NCBI GenBank assembly: GCA_018907035.1
Contig: JACCIC010000028.1
Span: forward strand, 1,767,501-1,831,500
Origin: Sycobia sp. Sy_11
Lineage: Eukaryota; Arthropoda; Insecta; Hymenoptera; Epichrysomallidae
Direction of reading: 5' to 3'
Length of the DNA: 64,000 nucleotides
Below are positions 19,229 through 33,031 of this stretch, in pieces. The position numbers and the translations under genes are program-made. Position 1 is the first letter of the stretch; the number at the start of each line of letters is the position of its first letter. The notes under the pieces were generated by a model. That model saw nothing but the letters and a program-made list of their open reading frames with translations, had not been told where the DNA came from and did not search any database.

Positions 19229-19782
19229 CAGGGTGACCCATTTTAATCGGCACAGCTGGATTACTCGCAACCTAAGCCAGATAGGGCAAAGTGGTTCTGA
19301 CAAAAGTTGTAGAGGGCAACGAGGGCAACACAATAGGACTAAAGTTTTTGACTTCAACTTCCCTTCAAGGTTATTTCAAGGTCAAAGTGACTTTTTAAAA
19401 TGGAACCAGCAATTTTTAACCCCGGATTCGGAAAGAGAGAGAAATTTTACGTTTAACATCATATTGAGAACATTTTTGCAAGGTTATTTCAAGGTCAAAT
19501 CAGACAGGCTAACCAATCTTAATAGCATCCCCACAAACCCTTACAAATACCCTTACAAACCTTATAGTAATATTGCTTGCTTAAGGGTATATTTAATAGG
19601 TCAAAAATAGGTGTTCCCATTTTAAAAAATCACTTTAACCTTTAAGGGCAAGTTCAAGGTCAAAAACTTAAGGCCTCTTGTGTTGCCCACTTTGCCCTCT
19701 ACAACTTTTGTTAGAACCACTTTGCCGTATCTGGCTTTCGTTGCGAGTAATCCAGCTGCGCTGATTAAAATGCGTCACCCTG
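19229..19782. mobile_element. Foldback / MITE-like element with long terminal inverted repeats
   Basis: The left end reads CAGGGTGACCCATTTTAATC. The right end, reverse-complemented, reads CAGGGTGACGCATTTTAATC. Both continue with GCTGGATTACTCGCAAC, GGCAAAGTGGTTCT and AAAAGTTGTAGAGGGCAA. Similarity persists inward (GGGCAACACAA, AAGTTTTTGAC, then CTTTAAAATGG-type sequence), so each arm is roughly 200 nt of a 554-nt element. There is no convincing transposase frame, so it would be non-autonomous. Both flanks are TA/AT-rich microsatellite, and a clear target-site duplication is not visible. The superfamily is unknown to me. Confidence 0.8.
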
Positions 19783-20028
19783 TATATATATATTTTTTTA
19801 TACTTATAGTAGCTTTGGAAGAGTTACACAAATTTTGCATAAAAATAAGTTCACATTCTTTACATCTTCGTTTCTACATTTTAATACAACACTGCAGTAC
19901 GGAGGTTAATTAGATTTTAAAAACGTTATAAATTTTAGATTTCAAATTCTCTGAATTGATTTATTTCATTTCCTCATTAAAAATTAGTTTTTGACGGAAT
20001 TTCACATTCAAAAAAATATAAGATTGTA

Positions 20029-20081
<53 letters not shown>

Positions 20082-20481
20082 CTGACTTTATATTTTATAT
20101 GTAAAACTCGATAGATTAATTTCATAACAAATAAATTCTTTGTAAACCATTCTTTAACGTAATAAATTGACGCTTGCAATTTTCCAACGAACTATTTTCT
20201 AATTCATCAAAATCTCATCTTCTTTTTTGTTCGTGCTATTCGGGTATAGATATTTCAACAATTATATGGCCTACAGCTGTTAGTTTATAGTCCTCTTACT
20301 TTTAACTCATTTTACATCAAATTTAAAAATACGTAGAGCGTAGAAATACATAATACGATATCATAATATAAATTGAAATTGATAAAAACTAAATGATATT
20401 AATATACAGGAAAACGCTATATTATACAGTTAAATCTAATATAATTAAAAGAAATATATATATATATATATATATATAAAT

Positions 20482-20521
<40 letters not shown>

Positions 20522-22200
20522 TTTATTTATTTTCTTTTTATAAAACATTAGATTTATGGTCCCTTCGCATTTATTGGTACGTCGGTGAAATATAGATTGT
20601 AATCACATAAAGAATCTTTTGAATTCAATAAGTGTAATATTAAAAGAGTTGCGGGGTTTTGTTATTTACGAGCACTGCACAGTTTTTTTATATCATTTCC
20701 CAATGTTAAATAAATTCAGAGTTGAACAAAATAAAAAATGATGGTCTCATATACTATATGGCACTAAAAAAATCGGTTAAAAAAAATTGTTGATATAGTA
20801 CACAAGATGTGCCCCTTTATTATATATATAAAATAAAATAATATCAATCGAGAAGAGTTGTGCCCTTGTGCATAAACTATTTCAAAACTACTTCTATTTC
20901 AATAGATCAACGCCATTTAAATGTCGTAGCATTATCTCACAAATATCACTGAAGTATTATCGCAATGTCCACGATTGATCAAAATATATCCTAAGTACGC
21001 CATCGATTTCTTAGAAATATTTCCTGGAATAGTTTTGAGATAATGTTTTTTCTAGCGCATTTACATCAATCGGGGACAATGTGTCATAAAATGTTATGTG
21101 GGTCATATATTATGCGGTATTATTTTTGTCACGTTTTTTGAGACATTCTGGAATCTTTCGGCAGCTTTCGGCGAACGATGTATCAAAGTGAAATATATTC
21201 ATGAGAGATCGCTGACATATCGTGCTGTAATTCATCAGAGAGCGCAATATTTTTTCGATATTATCGTGGTTTGATATATCACTTCGTAAGGTCTGCGCGA
21301 AATTGCCGTGGCATTTCCAAAATATTGAAATATTTCTGAGATATATTCGCGAAACATTGGATCTATAATGTTTAATAAGTGTAATCAAATATGAAAATTT
21401 ATCTAATGAAAAAAATTTACTTCGATATATATTCAAATAATTTACACAATTTTTTAATTTTTCTATACACTCCAACATTATATTCTAACAACAATTCTTA
21501 CAACAATTACTACATGCTTAATCGTAAAAGTCAAATCAATTCTTTTTTAACATACGCTTATATAAATTATAACAATTTTAGTATTAAAAGATCGAAAAAT
21601 TAATTGGCGAATTATATGATAAGCTCGTAATGAAAGTAGAAACCGATAAAATCACTTCGATAATTTATCAGAAAATTATTTTTTTCATATGTAACATCTG
21701 TTTTCCGGCGGCTAAGTCATCATCGAAGTACACGAAACAAACTGTCGATAATATAGCTTCAAAATAATAAATTATATTTGTTTTACTTCATACCGACATC
21801 TGTTGCGATTTTTATATCATCGACGTGCCAATATGTTATTGCTAATATGGCTCGATCACTGAAATTCGCTGAAGCCCAGCTGATGTCGATATATAAAGAA
21901 AATGTATAAATAATTATAAGATTTTTGTTAACGCTAAATAAAATAAATAAAATCTTCCGACTTTATTTTTCATTATTTAAATTTTTTTCTTTCGAAAGAA
22001 TTAATTTTCCATTTATATGTGTGCAATGGCTATATATACTTAAAATCAGCGCGGTACTAATGGCATGTAACCGAAAGCACGGCTATAGACGATGCACTAT
22101 TATATTATCCATGAATATAATAGAATAACTTAAAATTATGCTCCGCCGCGGACTCAGTATATGGCTAAAGGTATACCGATCGGCATCATCGCGATTTCTA
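19783..22200. other. AT-rich DNA with TA tracts; no recognisable gene
   Basis: Contains (TA)n at about 20033-20079, 20455-20478 and 20489-20520. The 20900-21370 stretch is less AT-biased and rich in motifs such as GAAATATTTC and CGATATTATCG, suggesting an old dispersed repeat. A 122-codon open frame on the minus strand (21110-21478) has no recognised domain. Confidence 0.5.
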
Positions 22201-25200
22201 AGCAGAATGGAGGTCAGCGCCAGGCCCGATCTAAGAGTGAAAGGCTAAAAGAGCGGCTCGTAAAAGCCGAACCAGGACTATAAGTCCTTGGAATTTTTGA
22301 GATGCAAGGTTTGCGCGCGCGCGCGCGCATATACGCCGCGCCGTTTCCTCGCGTGTATGGTCATGGGTTTTGCCTGCGGCGCGCGATCGGCGCCCGCAAG
22401 ATCTGCGCCAAGATCGGCACCAATGAAGGAAATCTCTTTTATACACGAGCTCCTCACGTACGGTTTTCCTATATGTTCTGAAACGCATCGCCTCGGATCC
22501 AATTACTCATTTGCTTCGATTCATGTATACGTACTCGGGATTTTTTTTATATTGCGGAGATTAACGTCAAATTCCTAATGTCTATGTATATATATATATA
22601 TATAATATTAAATTAATCGGCATAGGGGTGTAGATACTTTCTAGTAACAGAAATTAAGATTAATGACAAATTCATATACGGATAAAACTATTTTATGTAT
22701 TCTTTATATTTTTCAGTAATTATCTTATTAATTCGCGTACTTCGTTTCTTTCAATTCCTATAAATAATTATAAAAGCATATACGACATTACTAGACTCGT
22801 AAAAAATAGATCAATTTGCATTGATTTATATTTCAAAAATATTGTGCTGATTAGATGGATCATTGCATATATATATAATACGTCCAACAGCTGTTTCATC
22901 TGTCCCAGTTGTCTAGCCTGTTAAAAGATATAAAAATGCATTTAAAAATTTTCTTCGAAATACACGCACGCACGACGCACAAATTCCGCTTCACATTAAA
23001 AACGAAATTTTACTTTTATTTACGTGCCGAATTATCAAATTAAAAATCTATACTTACGTCGATTGATGTAAAGCAAACCAATAAAAGGTTTTTATCGGCG
23101 TTTTAGTCTTCTTATTTGCAAGACTATTATTACTATTAGTTGGATTAGAAAATTATTCTTGTCAATCTTAATAATATACATATCGGAATAATATAATGAA
23201 TAAATAAAAATTTGAACGCGTTTAATTTGATCTACCTATATCGTATTAACATTGCAACTTGTAATTGACTTTCACATTTCATACTACTTGTCACTGCAAG
23301 GCTATCAAGTAGCTCAGTTAATAAAGTAGTATTTTTTAGCTCATATATTAGCTCTCCGTGAATCGAATTTTTTTCCCAATAAAAATAAAAAATGTTTCTT
23401 GCAATTTATAATGTAATAATCAATGTACTTATGGTTAGCATTAAATATTATACGAGATGAAATTGTTATCAATTCAGACATTTTAGAATTATTCAACATT
23501 TTTGCGCTAAACTATATATGCGTATATATCCGTTTAGAGATGTTTTTCGAGAAACTTTCGATAAATGCCTTACCTGATTTTGCTAAAAATTTGTACATGT
23601 TTGTTTGACATTCTCATTATGAATATCGTAGTGTTTCTCGGCATAAATTTGATTTTCACGGCAAAAAATATATGTAAAAAATAATGTTTCTTTAAATTTA
23701 TCTTTGGTAAATACGATAAAGTGTAAAACAAATTCAAACGAAAATTATTGTACCTATCATAAAATAGATTGTTTTTATTTTATTTTATGTTTTTATCCAT
23801 TTATGAATATTCCAATTTACGTGTTTACGTTACGGGCTCGACATATGTTATAATTTAAGACGTGTGCGTACTTATGTGAACAAATTTCACTCCAGAAATA
23901 ATGATTGTACAGAAAAAATGCATATAGACTGTTAAAAGTTTATTTTTTTCGTAAACGAAGCTGAATAACCATAATTAAAATTTTTTTTATAAAATCTGGC
24001 AAGGAGATGAATCAGAAGTGTCTTTTTTTAAATAACAGAGAATATATGATGAAATGAAGCAATAAAAATTATATTCAATGGAAATGTCATCAAAATTTAT
24101 CATTTCACCGCTACCCGTAAACATATATATATATTTACATTATCTAACTATAAATTTTTATTAATTTAACGAGAAAGAAAAAGAGCGACAAATTCGAAAA
24201 ATTAATTAATCTAAAAATTTTACAAAAGTATGTTATTCGGGCCAAGTCGTACACATATAAAAAAAAATCTATATTTTTAGTTGAATTCATTAATTTCAAC
24301 TTATTATAAGACGTAAATATGCGTGTGAGTGAATCAAGGTATCAACAATGAGTCATTGACCAAAAACTTGGCATGATTTAGAAACAGTCATATATGCAAC
24401 CGTATATAAACAAAGTAAGTATAATTAAGAAAGTAATTAAGCAAACAAAGTTTATTTGACAATTCTTTTATGCATGTCACATTGCACGTATCAAATCGCG
24501 TATCATATAGTCATTCTAACACAGATTAGCTTTTAATTTTAATACAATTTTACAGATTTTAAATAATTTTTTATCAATAATATATCAGAATTCAATTACA
24601 TCTGTGTTTCAAAAGAATCGCAGAGTTGAAATATTTGAAAGCAAATAAATTGATAACTATTAAAAAGTTTACCGAAATTTAATGAAATTAATTTAATGAA
24701 ATTAATCCCAGCTTAAGTAGGAGTTATTGATGAGCAGTTGAGCATAATTATTGTTATTTATAGGTTTAAATTTAACTTCACGCACACGCCGCGAGTCGCA
24801 GATATAGAGTAAAACTATTTTCATTATAATCCAAAAGATCTGAGCTAAGTTCTCTATATTATACAAGATGGTTAGAAATACCAACTGATCTAAAATTAGA
24901 GAAATTTGTTTTTTAATTCCTATGATACTTTGTCAAGAGATAGATGTTGTCTAATAAATGATTGGTATAAATTTAGACCATTTCCGCATTCAAAATCGAT
25001 CGGCTTCATCTAACGGATTAGAGTAAAATAATCTCAACAGATAATCTGTATTATATTAATATAAATAACTAGATTTTTGTTAAAGATGTTATTCATTACA
25101 TTATAAGTAATTTACAATATATACATGAAATTATAGTAAAAACAATTTAACATTTTAATTTGACAATTTTACAATTTTTGTATATTATAATATATATGCC

Positions 25201-25893
25201 GTTCACTAATTTACATTTTGTTTCGAACACTGCGAAGTAAAGTGTCTGATATTATATGCGCATTTATTTTCTTGAACGACACAGTTATTTTATATACTCA
25301 CTACCAGCGGCGTCAAAAGATATATCTAGCATGTGAGAATTTTTTGTTAAATCTGTGAAGAAGAAAATCTGAAGATATAACAATTTTTTACAATTTGAAT
25401 GCGCAGAAAATTTAAAATAAAGTTAAAAAAAAGGGATTTAATCGAACTTAATAGCTTAAGATTAAGAAATGAGGGATATACCTTTTTTTTCAATCGTATT
25501 ACTATAAAGATATTATCTATTTTGGGAACAATTATAGAATTATAGACTATTTAATTAAAACTGAGCATTATAAGAATAAACCAACTCAAAAGAAACTGAG
25601 AAGTAATATTAAAAAAGAAATTCAAGAATAGAAATCTCCTACTTATAAAGGTGCTTATCAGTTTCGGGGCTTTTGAGTTTGAATCGTAAGATTCGAGGGC
25701 GCGCATACATACAACAGAAATGGCAAACAAAGAAAAATGTTGTAATGACGCCGATGCTTGATACTTATTGCGCGAAAACGACGCTAAAAGATGGAATTGT
25801 CGAAAACAACGTATGCATGCTGTCCTCTTTGTAGCGTGGAATGACGTGTATAGTTGCGTATGATTTAAAATCACCAATAAAGTTAAACGTAAT

Positions 25894-25962
<69 letters not shown>

Positions 25963-26055
25963 CACGTGCCGAATAAAATGCGCGAGGAAAAGAAATGTTA
26001 AGCGTGAGGAAAGAGTGACTTTTTCACTCGCTTTTGTTTTTTCTGGTCAAACATA

Positions 26056-26112
<57 letters not shown>

Positions 26113-26832
26113 AACATGACATATACATGCAATCGGGGGAATCATAGCGCCCGCCGCGGCATTGTATCCGAGTGACAACGATTTAATTAGCCGCGCACGA
26201 TATGCGCGTCAAGTGCGTGAAACGGAGAGCCGCTGACCTGTAGAGAATGGCGTATTAATAATATATGTAATAGGCTGATATGAATTTCAAATTTTTATGC
26301 GATCGTATATCCCACTGCGCCTCTCTGCCCCCCCCCCCCCCAGTGAAATGCTAATGGTTGATTTTTATTCGTCGACCGACATACGCTATTGTATACAGGC
26401 TTCTTTTCTTTCTTGTATTTTTTTGCCAATGCGAACACATAGATATGCTTCATTAAAATAATATATATATAATTGTGCTTGCGAAGATAGTAGAATCTTG
26501 AGCGGATTTATAATTTCGAATAAGTGCCGATCGGTGCGCGATTTTTTTGAAGAGCACAAAGGAGGGTTGGTAAAAAAGTACTTACTCCGAAATTGACCAA
26601 AATTATGGCATTAAAAATTTTTTAAGAAATCGCGGTAAGTGGGGTGCCAGAGTATGAAACAAGCCCGGATAAGTCATTAATTATTATAAATTGATAACTG
26701 ATTCTCCATGACCATTAAAAATTAACGATATATATCATCGTATCAAAATCACTTGTATATAGTGATTCTACTGTAGGATAATAATTATTATTTATGTTTT
26801 ACACAATATTAAATATAATACAAGTAATTATA

Positions 26833-26886
<54 letters not shown>

Positions 26887-28000
26887 TGCACGCACACACA
26901 GATATATATATTGTGGATTTTCGGTGAAATTGTGATAAAAAATTATAATAGTTACAATAATATAATATAGTAATTTATGCTTTTTTATGCCTGAACATGA
27001 AATTATTTCACCTAGAACATACAAAATATTTTTCTGTCCCGGTAATTATTTTAATTTATTCGTTGCAATAATAATAATTGATGATGTCATGCACGTATTA
27101 CAGATTTTACGTAACGTTAAATTTGTTGACAAAATTTTCCATTTAAAATTTTCATGGTGTTGCATTATAACGGTATTAATTATAAAAATTGAAATTTCTA
27201 CTTATGCGTCGACTGATTGTATATAATTAAGGTATTAATTAAATGAATTGATTAAAATGCCAGAATATAATAAATTAATTATTTCTATAAATTGACAAAG
27301 CGCGTTATGTACATATATAAGTTATAAATTTAATAACTTTAATAATGGTCAACGTACAAGATAAACGCCTTTCAACTTTTTCATTAATCTTTCACACAGA
27401 TTTCCGAATGGTGTTTTTATAATATTCCATCTCCTCTTTGGACAGAGTAATGTGTGTGCGTGTAAATACAAGGTCAGATGGATTGCTCCTATCAAACGGT
27501 TTCTCCAGTTTTCCGACAAAAAAAAAAACAATATTATTTACAATATCCATATATGCATGATATTCACGTGATATTTAGTGGAGAAACCTCTATCTAAACG
27601 GTATAACAATGAACTGTATTTATTTATATTATAGATCTTTGTATCAATAGCAAATGGTATTTTCAATATACGATTTTTTTACGATTAAGAATTGGAATAG
27701 TATATGATGAAAATAATTTTATTTTTAAAATATATATTACACGTGTACAATAACTGTGTTCAAAATTTAATATGAACGTAATTAAATATATATCTTAAAG
27801 ATATTGAACAAAAATGTTTTTGATACATTATATATACAGCTTACATATATAGAATCTGCGGATGAGATGTTTCCTTCGAAACGTTTCAAGTGTGTTATGT
27901 AAATTTGTATTAAAATTCTCAATGCATCGTCGTTAACAGTGCTCATTATCATAATAACTATCCCAAATTAAAGAGGTGAAGAAAAAAAATTGCCTCAATT
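22201..28000. other. AT-rich DNA with a small GC-rich patch; no gene seen
   Basis: A CpG-rich patch sits at about 22310-22440, including (GC)n at 22315-22328, with overlapping open frames on both strands but no known domain. Otherwise the region is AT-rich with long TA tracts (separate entry) and a poly-C run at about 26328-26341. Confidence 0.5.
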
Positions 28001-28508
28001 CCCAATTACAAATTTCAGACTGCCTTATGAGGTTGTATTGGGAATGATTCGGGGAAACCCCAAGGGATTATACATTGGCTCCGGTATTATATGCGCGTGC
28101 AATTAAAACATATAGACCTGCGTTCGGACTGACCATTAGGGATCTACGGCACATTGGGACTTGAACTTAAGTACCGTTAGATTGGCTATTGAGCAGTGTC
28201 TTGGGAAAACGGAAAGTAGTTTTAGTTTTGGCACCGAGCTAGAGGGTCGTCGGATAAACATTTATTGTACTGTTTATATGAGTGAGAGTATAACCTGTAT
28301 TACTTATATTTCTTGTCCATCTTTCTTCAATATATATGTAAAAAATAAATGTCAATATTTATTTTTTCCCCACAGATTTTGGCTGTACTTCTACATACAA
28401 TAACTGCACAAATTCTTGTAACACAAAAATTTATCATCGACTATTAGTATTATTTATATAATCCTTGTAGAACTGAAGATGTGGTTGTATGTAGTTGTTT
28501 TCTTAGAC

Positions 28509-28568
<60 letters not shown>

Positions 28569-28735
28569 TAACAGTGATAATGTTTGTATACTTTTATAAA
28601 TAAAAGTGGAAAAATGAAAAAAATTAATTATTATAGAAATCTCAGATGTTTTTGTGTCTTTCACAAAGAAAATATACTTTTCTTATCAGGTTTTACGTAC
28701 GATAATGAAATAAAGGAAAAGCAGGAAGTGGCGCA

Positions 28736-28781
<46 letters not shown>

Positions 28782-29023
28782 TCGCCTGTATCAACTCTCA
28801 TGTATTTACGTACATATTATGAAATCGAAATTAATTAAAAATCTAAATTAAATATATAATAATTAATTATAGGTAAAATATTATAAAGATTCCATATACA
28901 GATTGGATTTTAATATTCAGCAAATATTGATTAATCGTTGTCAGTATCATAAATCCTATAAATCATTCTCTTCGTGATAATTATACTTTATTATTAAATC
29001 GTTATGATTAACGCTTTGTATAT

Positions 29024-29081
<58 letters not shown>
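25897..29081. repeat. Cluster of long (TA)n microsatellites
   Basis: Near-pure TA tracts at about 25897-25955, 26061-26109, 26835-26883, 28510-28566, 28738-28779 and 29021-29081, most of them 40-60 nt. They generate spurious YIYIYI open frames on both strands. Confidence 0.9.
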
Positions 29082-29082
<1 letters not shown>

Positions 29083-29512
29083 CTCAAATTATAGTCGCGC
29101 GTACATCATATACATATTATAAAACGCAATTTGTCCAATAACTACTCTTTGTTATCAAAGCATCATACAACAACTTTTTTATAACGATAATTATTTAATA
29201 AATTAAAAAATAGTTGAATAAAATTGAGCTTCGAAAGAAATGTTTGATATATTCACTATATATTTATGTATATAAAAAACAAAATGAACTTTTGAAATGC
29301 ATCGTTGCGCGATTTACATTGACCATTGCGAGATAACATATACTCGTACGTCACGTGTGATCAACGAAAACAATATGTCCCATAAAACCGTATATTGCAC
29401 AGCGAGCTCGACAGTGAGTCATATAAGCTAAAACAATTTTCATAAATGATAAAAACGTATATCTATAGTTCTAAAACTCCTATAAAGATATCGACTATTT
29501 ATATATATATAT

Positions 29513-29591
<79 letters not shown>

Positions 29592-30300
29592 TATCGAATG
29601 TCAAATTGCACGAGGCCTTTTTTTTTGTTCGTTTGAATTTTATTTGACAGTTATCTTTCTAATTTACAACTTATTATCAGATAAGCAAATTTACGTCGTA
29701 CTGCCGCGCGCACTCGTATTGCACCGAGAAAACAAAACGTGAATTCTTTTTTTGGAATTTCGAAATTTCTATGAAAATTAAATTTTTTTTTTTTATTTGA
29801 AAACTCTATTTTTGTTACAAATATCCATGTAGGAATCAAATTTATTGCGAACTAAGTCATGAAGATCCATAAAAGCACAATAAACCTTGAATAACGATTA
29901 CCGCGAGGCGGATCATACCGCTGTGAGGAATAAATGTTAATTAACATTTTTCAAACACGATTCGGAATAAATGCGAGAAACAAATGGAGAAACGTGCGTT
30001 ATTTTACAGCATCGAGCAAAATATAGTCACTGTAATTATAAATAAATATTGTAGTTCGCGATAACCTATATTAATAGCAATATTTAATTTTTACATCAAT
30101 ATCCTCGCGTTATCTATTTCAATAATAAAAAAAAAAGAAAAAAAAAATAAAAAACGCCGTGTCGACACTAATTTATATAGAGTGATAAAAATGTAATATA
30201 AGAAATGGAAAATGCCTGATAATCAAAAGCAATTTTCAATTGCTCAGTTCTGTATGTATCAACGAAAAGTGCGAAAAATCCTCCTAACTGTAATAATTAC
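28001..30300. other. Non-coding DNA, no gene seen
   Basis: Apart from microsatellites, 28000-28260 is noticeably less AT-rich and contains short inverted repeats (see findings). I recognise no coding or RNA gene here. Confidence 0.5.
29516..29589. repeat. (GT)n microsatellite
   Basis: An uninterrupted GT dinucleotide run of about 74 nt. It gives a spurious poly-(Val-Cys) open frame. Confidence 0.95.
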
Positions 30301-30330
30301 ATAAAATGACCATAAAGCGCATTAAGCTTT

Positions 30331-31330
30331 TCAGAAGTGCGACGAGCCAGCTCCACCAATTCGGGATTTGTTCGATTCGACCACTTTATATCTGGCACCC
30401 GCGTTCGCGCGCGCGCGGCGAAAGGAGCGGAGAAGGGGAACGACGCGGCCGTAGTGTGGCGCGGGAGGGGCAGAAGTAGGGAGGGGAGGGGATAACCACA
30501 TGGCCACTCGTGCCGTCTCTCTCTGATCTCCCAGCGAGGACATAGTGCGCGGCGAGCGGGACGGGCCGACGTTATATACGTACCGAACCGACGTCGCGTG
30601 CGGCCGAAGTGCGCGAGTTCGACCGACGGGCGAAGTGGGAAACTTGTGTAATATATACGAATATATTGTATCGAGCAGTCGACGACGACTTCGTATTGTG
30701 GACCGATGTTATAACCTACTCCTGTAAAAGAGCGAGTGTGCCACCACCACCGTCGCCGCCACCGCCGCTAACTTTTGGTTGTTTTCGCCGTGTCCCGCAA
30801 ATTAATTGCCAAAGTGAGTTATCGATTAGAAAAACGAGTATTAGCCTATATTTTGTTCGATGCCTTTGTATAAAGTATCCGAATAAAAAACTACGCTGCT
30901 GAAGATGAGCACGAGGTGTGTGCGCGCGCGCATGTGTGTGTGTGTGTGCATATGTGTGTGTGTGTGTGTGTGCGCGCGCGGGGTGTTTCCGCGTAGAAGC
31001 GCATTGTGTACTAGTGTCATGCGCGGCTGCTATTACGCTGTTACATTTATCGCGCCGTAGTAAACAAAAACACATTGTTGCATGTTTAATAGGTAGCAGA
31101 AGATATATTCATTCTTCGAAGCGCATATATTTGTTATACTCGCAATGTTTCCGCGTGTTAAAGCAGTATAGTTCGCATCAGCGATATATATATATTGTAC
31201 TCGATATAGTCGAAAGTACGACGGTGCTCGAATTCATAATTTATAATCGTGGCCTCTCCTCTGTTCTTTATTGCGTAGCTATCCATTGCGCGGGTGTCAC
31301 GTGTGTACAGTAATATTTAGGTGCCTCTTT
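30331..31330 (+). promoter_or_regulatory. CpG-rich block, candidate upstream promoter / first exon of RETREG gene
   Basis: The 30331-30650 interval is strongly GC- and CpG-rich within AT-rich DNA. A possible first-exon donor (CCAAA|gtgagt) lies near 30811. A matching strong acceptor (ttctcttgcag) ends at 36630, just ahead of the RETREG-like coding exon. Linking the two is inference; the block could instead belong to an unseen gene. A mixed (GT/GC) tract runs at about 30917-30980. Confidence 0.35.
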
Positions 31331-31524
31331 GACTTGATCGCGCATTTATACGCGGTCAAATAGGTTGTATACCGAGGTTGTACTTTATACTGCGTCGTGG
31401 TATATGTAAGTATATATACTTATAGTCGCCAAAGAAAAGCGGTTCTCTAATGCATAATCGCCGATCGAACGAGAGAAAAGGAGAGGTATATAGACCTGTA
31501 TAGAGTAGAAAGATGAGTGAGTGA

Positions 31525-31529
<5 letters not shown>

Positions 31530-31586
<57 letters not shown>

Positions 31587-31609
31587 CGGGCGAACCCGCG
31601 TGCGCGTAT

Positions 31610-31665
<56 letters not shown>

Positions 31666-32982
31666 GCATTGAGCAGCCCATATTGCGTTGTAGGGGGGGA
31701 GGGAGAGAGATAGAGAGAAAGAAAGAAAGACTGTGAGAGGAGTCAGAAGAGCCGAGCGTTTTGGAGAACAAAGAGGCTCAGGGTGTACTTCTCGCTTTCC
31801 TCGGAAAATACAGGTATATAGAACGTGCACATTATTCCGCAGGGTCACATCATTAAATCCACCCACGCGGCTTTGTCTAAAAGCGTTTGATTGCTCAAGA
31901 CGCAGTTTATTGTTAAATCGGAGCGCCCCGAAAATCCAGAAGAGTGCGCATTAACGCGTCGCGCAAGAATAAAATCTTTAACCTGCTCTTCCGTTTGCGC
32001 AGTTTCAGCTGTTACAAGAGGCTCCGATGTGTGCAGTGTGCGGGAATACGATTATAATATAGTGCCCGTGTGAGAATAGTGTCAGTCAGATCGCGGAGAC
32101 TGCCTTTTTTTTTTTGTCGCGATTCCGTGGTTTCGTTTCGAGGCACTGGCGAATTAATAAAGTATCGCTCCGCTGACTATAAAGAGAAAAAGAGGGGGGA
32201 AAAAAAACAAAAATAAATAGTCGCGTCCTATTATCTAATTGCGTTGGGATAGTCGCTAACGGAATGTAGATCAAAGCCTTCCCCCCCTCTCCATCATTTT
32301 CTTGGGGCCTTGAGGGGGGCTCGCTTGTTATGAAGTTTGCAAGTATGTACCTAATAAATCATTGTATTATATATATATATACATACATGCATACACGAAG
32401 CATCAAGAGATTACAGGCGAAGTGCGGACGTATATACACTACACGAACGTGGAAGGCCAATTGTGTTTTTTTCTTCGGCTGGGTTATTTTTTTTCCCTCC
32501 AGCTCGGAAGGGGAGGGCTGTGCATCGTTAGGCGCTTTCGGCGTGTTTTTCTCGCCATTTTCACGCGGCGGAGCATCGTCGCATTAGTATATCGCAAAAA
32601 TAGGTTGACATAAATAACGGGAGTCCGCTATTTCAAAATTGCTTCGTCGCGCAAATATAATATTAGTAGTGTCGATTTGTGCGGAGTAAAAAAAAAAACA
32701 TAAAAAAAAAAGAGAAGGAGAAAAACGTTTACTTTGTGGTGCACTTGTCGTTGCTTTTTCTCGGTTCCTGCGTTTATTCCAATTACTTGTTAGTACCTGT
32801 ATATACATGTTTTATATATATATGCATGCATGCGTATATACACTACTTAAACACGCCTGCCTTTCTACCAGTTACTTTATTTATTTACTTACATCCGGAG
32901 TATGAAAAATGACGTATATATAGCCCGATATTTTTCTTTTCGTTCGCAGTTATAATTTGAAAGCGCGCTGCATCAGCATAAG

Positions 32983-33031
<49 letters not shown>

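Noticed and set aside
22270..22292. Palindrome AGGACT-ATA-AGTCCT considered as a tRNA or RNA-gene arm
   Set aside because: No cloverleaf, A box or B box can be fitted around it.
22278..22578. Overlapping frames on both strands in the GC-rich patch
   Set aside because: The openness follows from local GC content and a (GC)n run; neither product resembles a known family and no splice context supports an exon.
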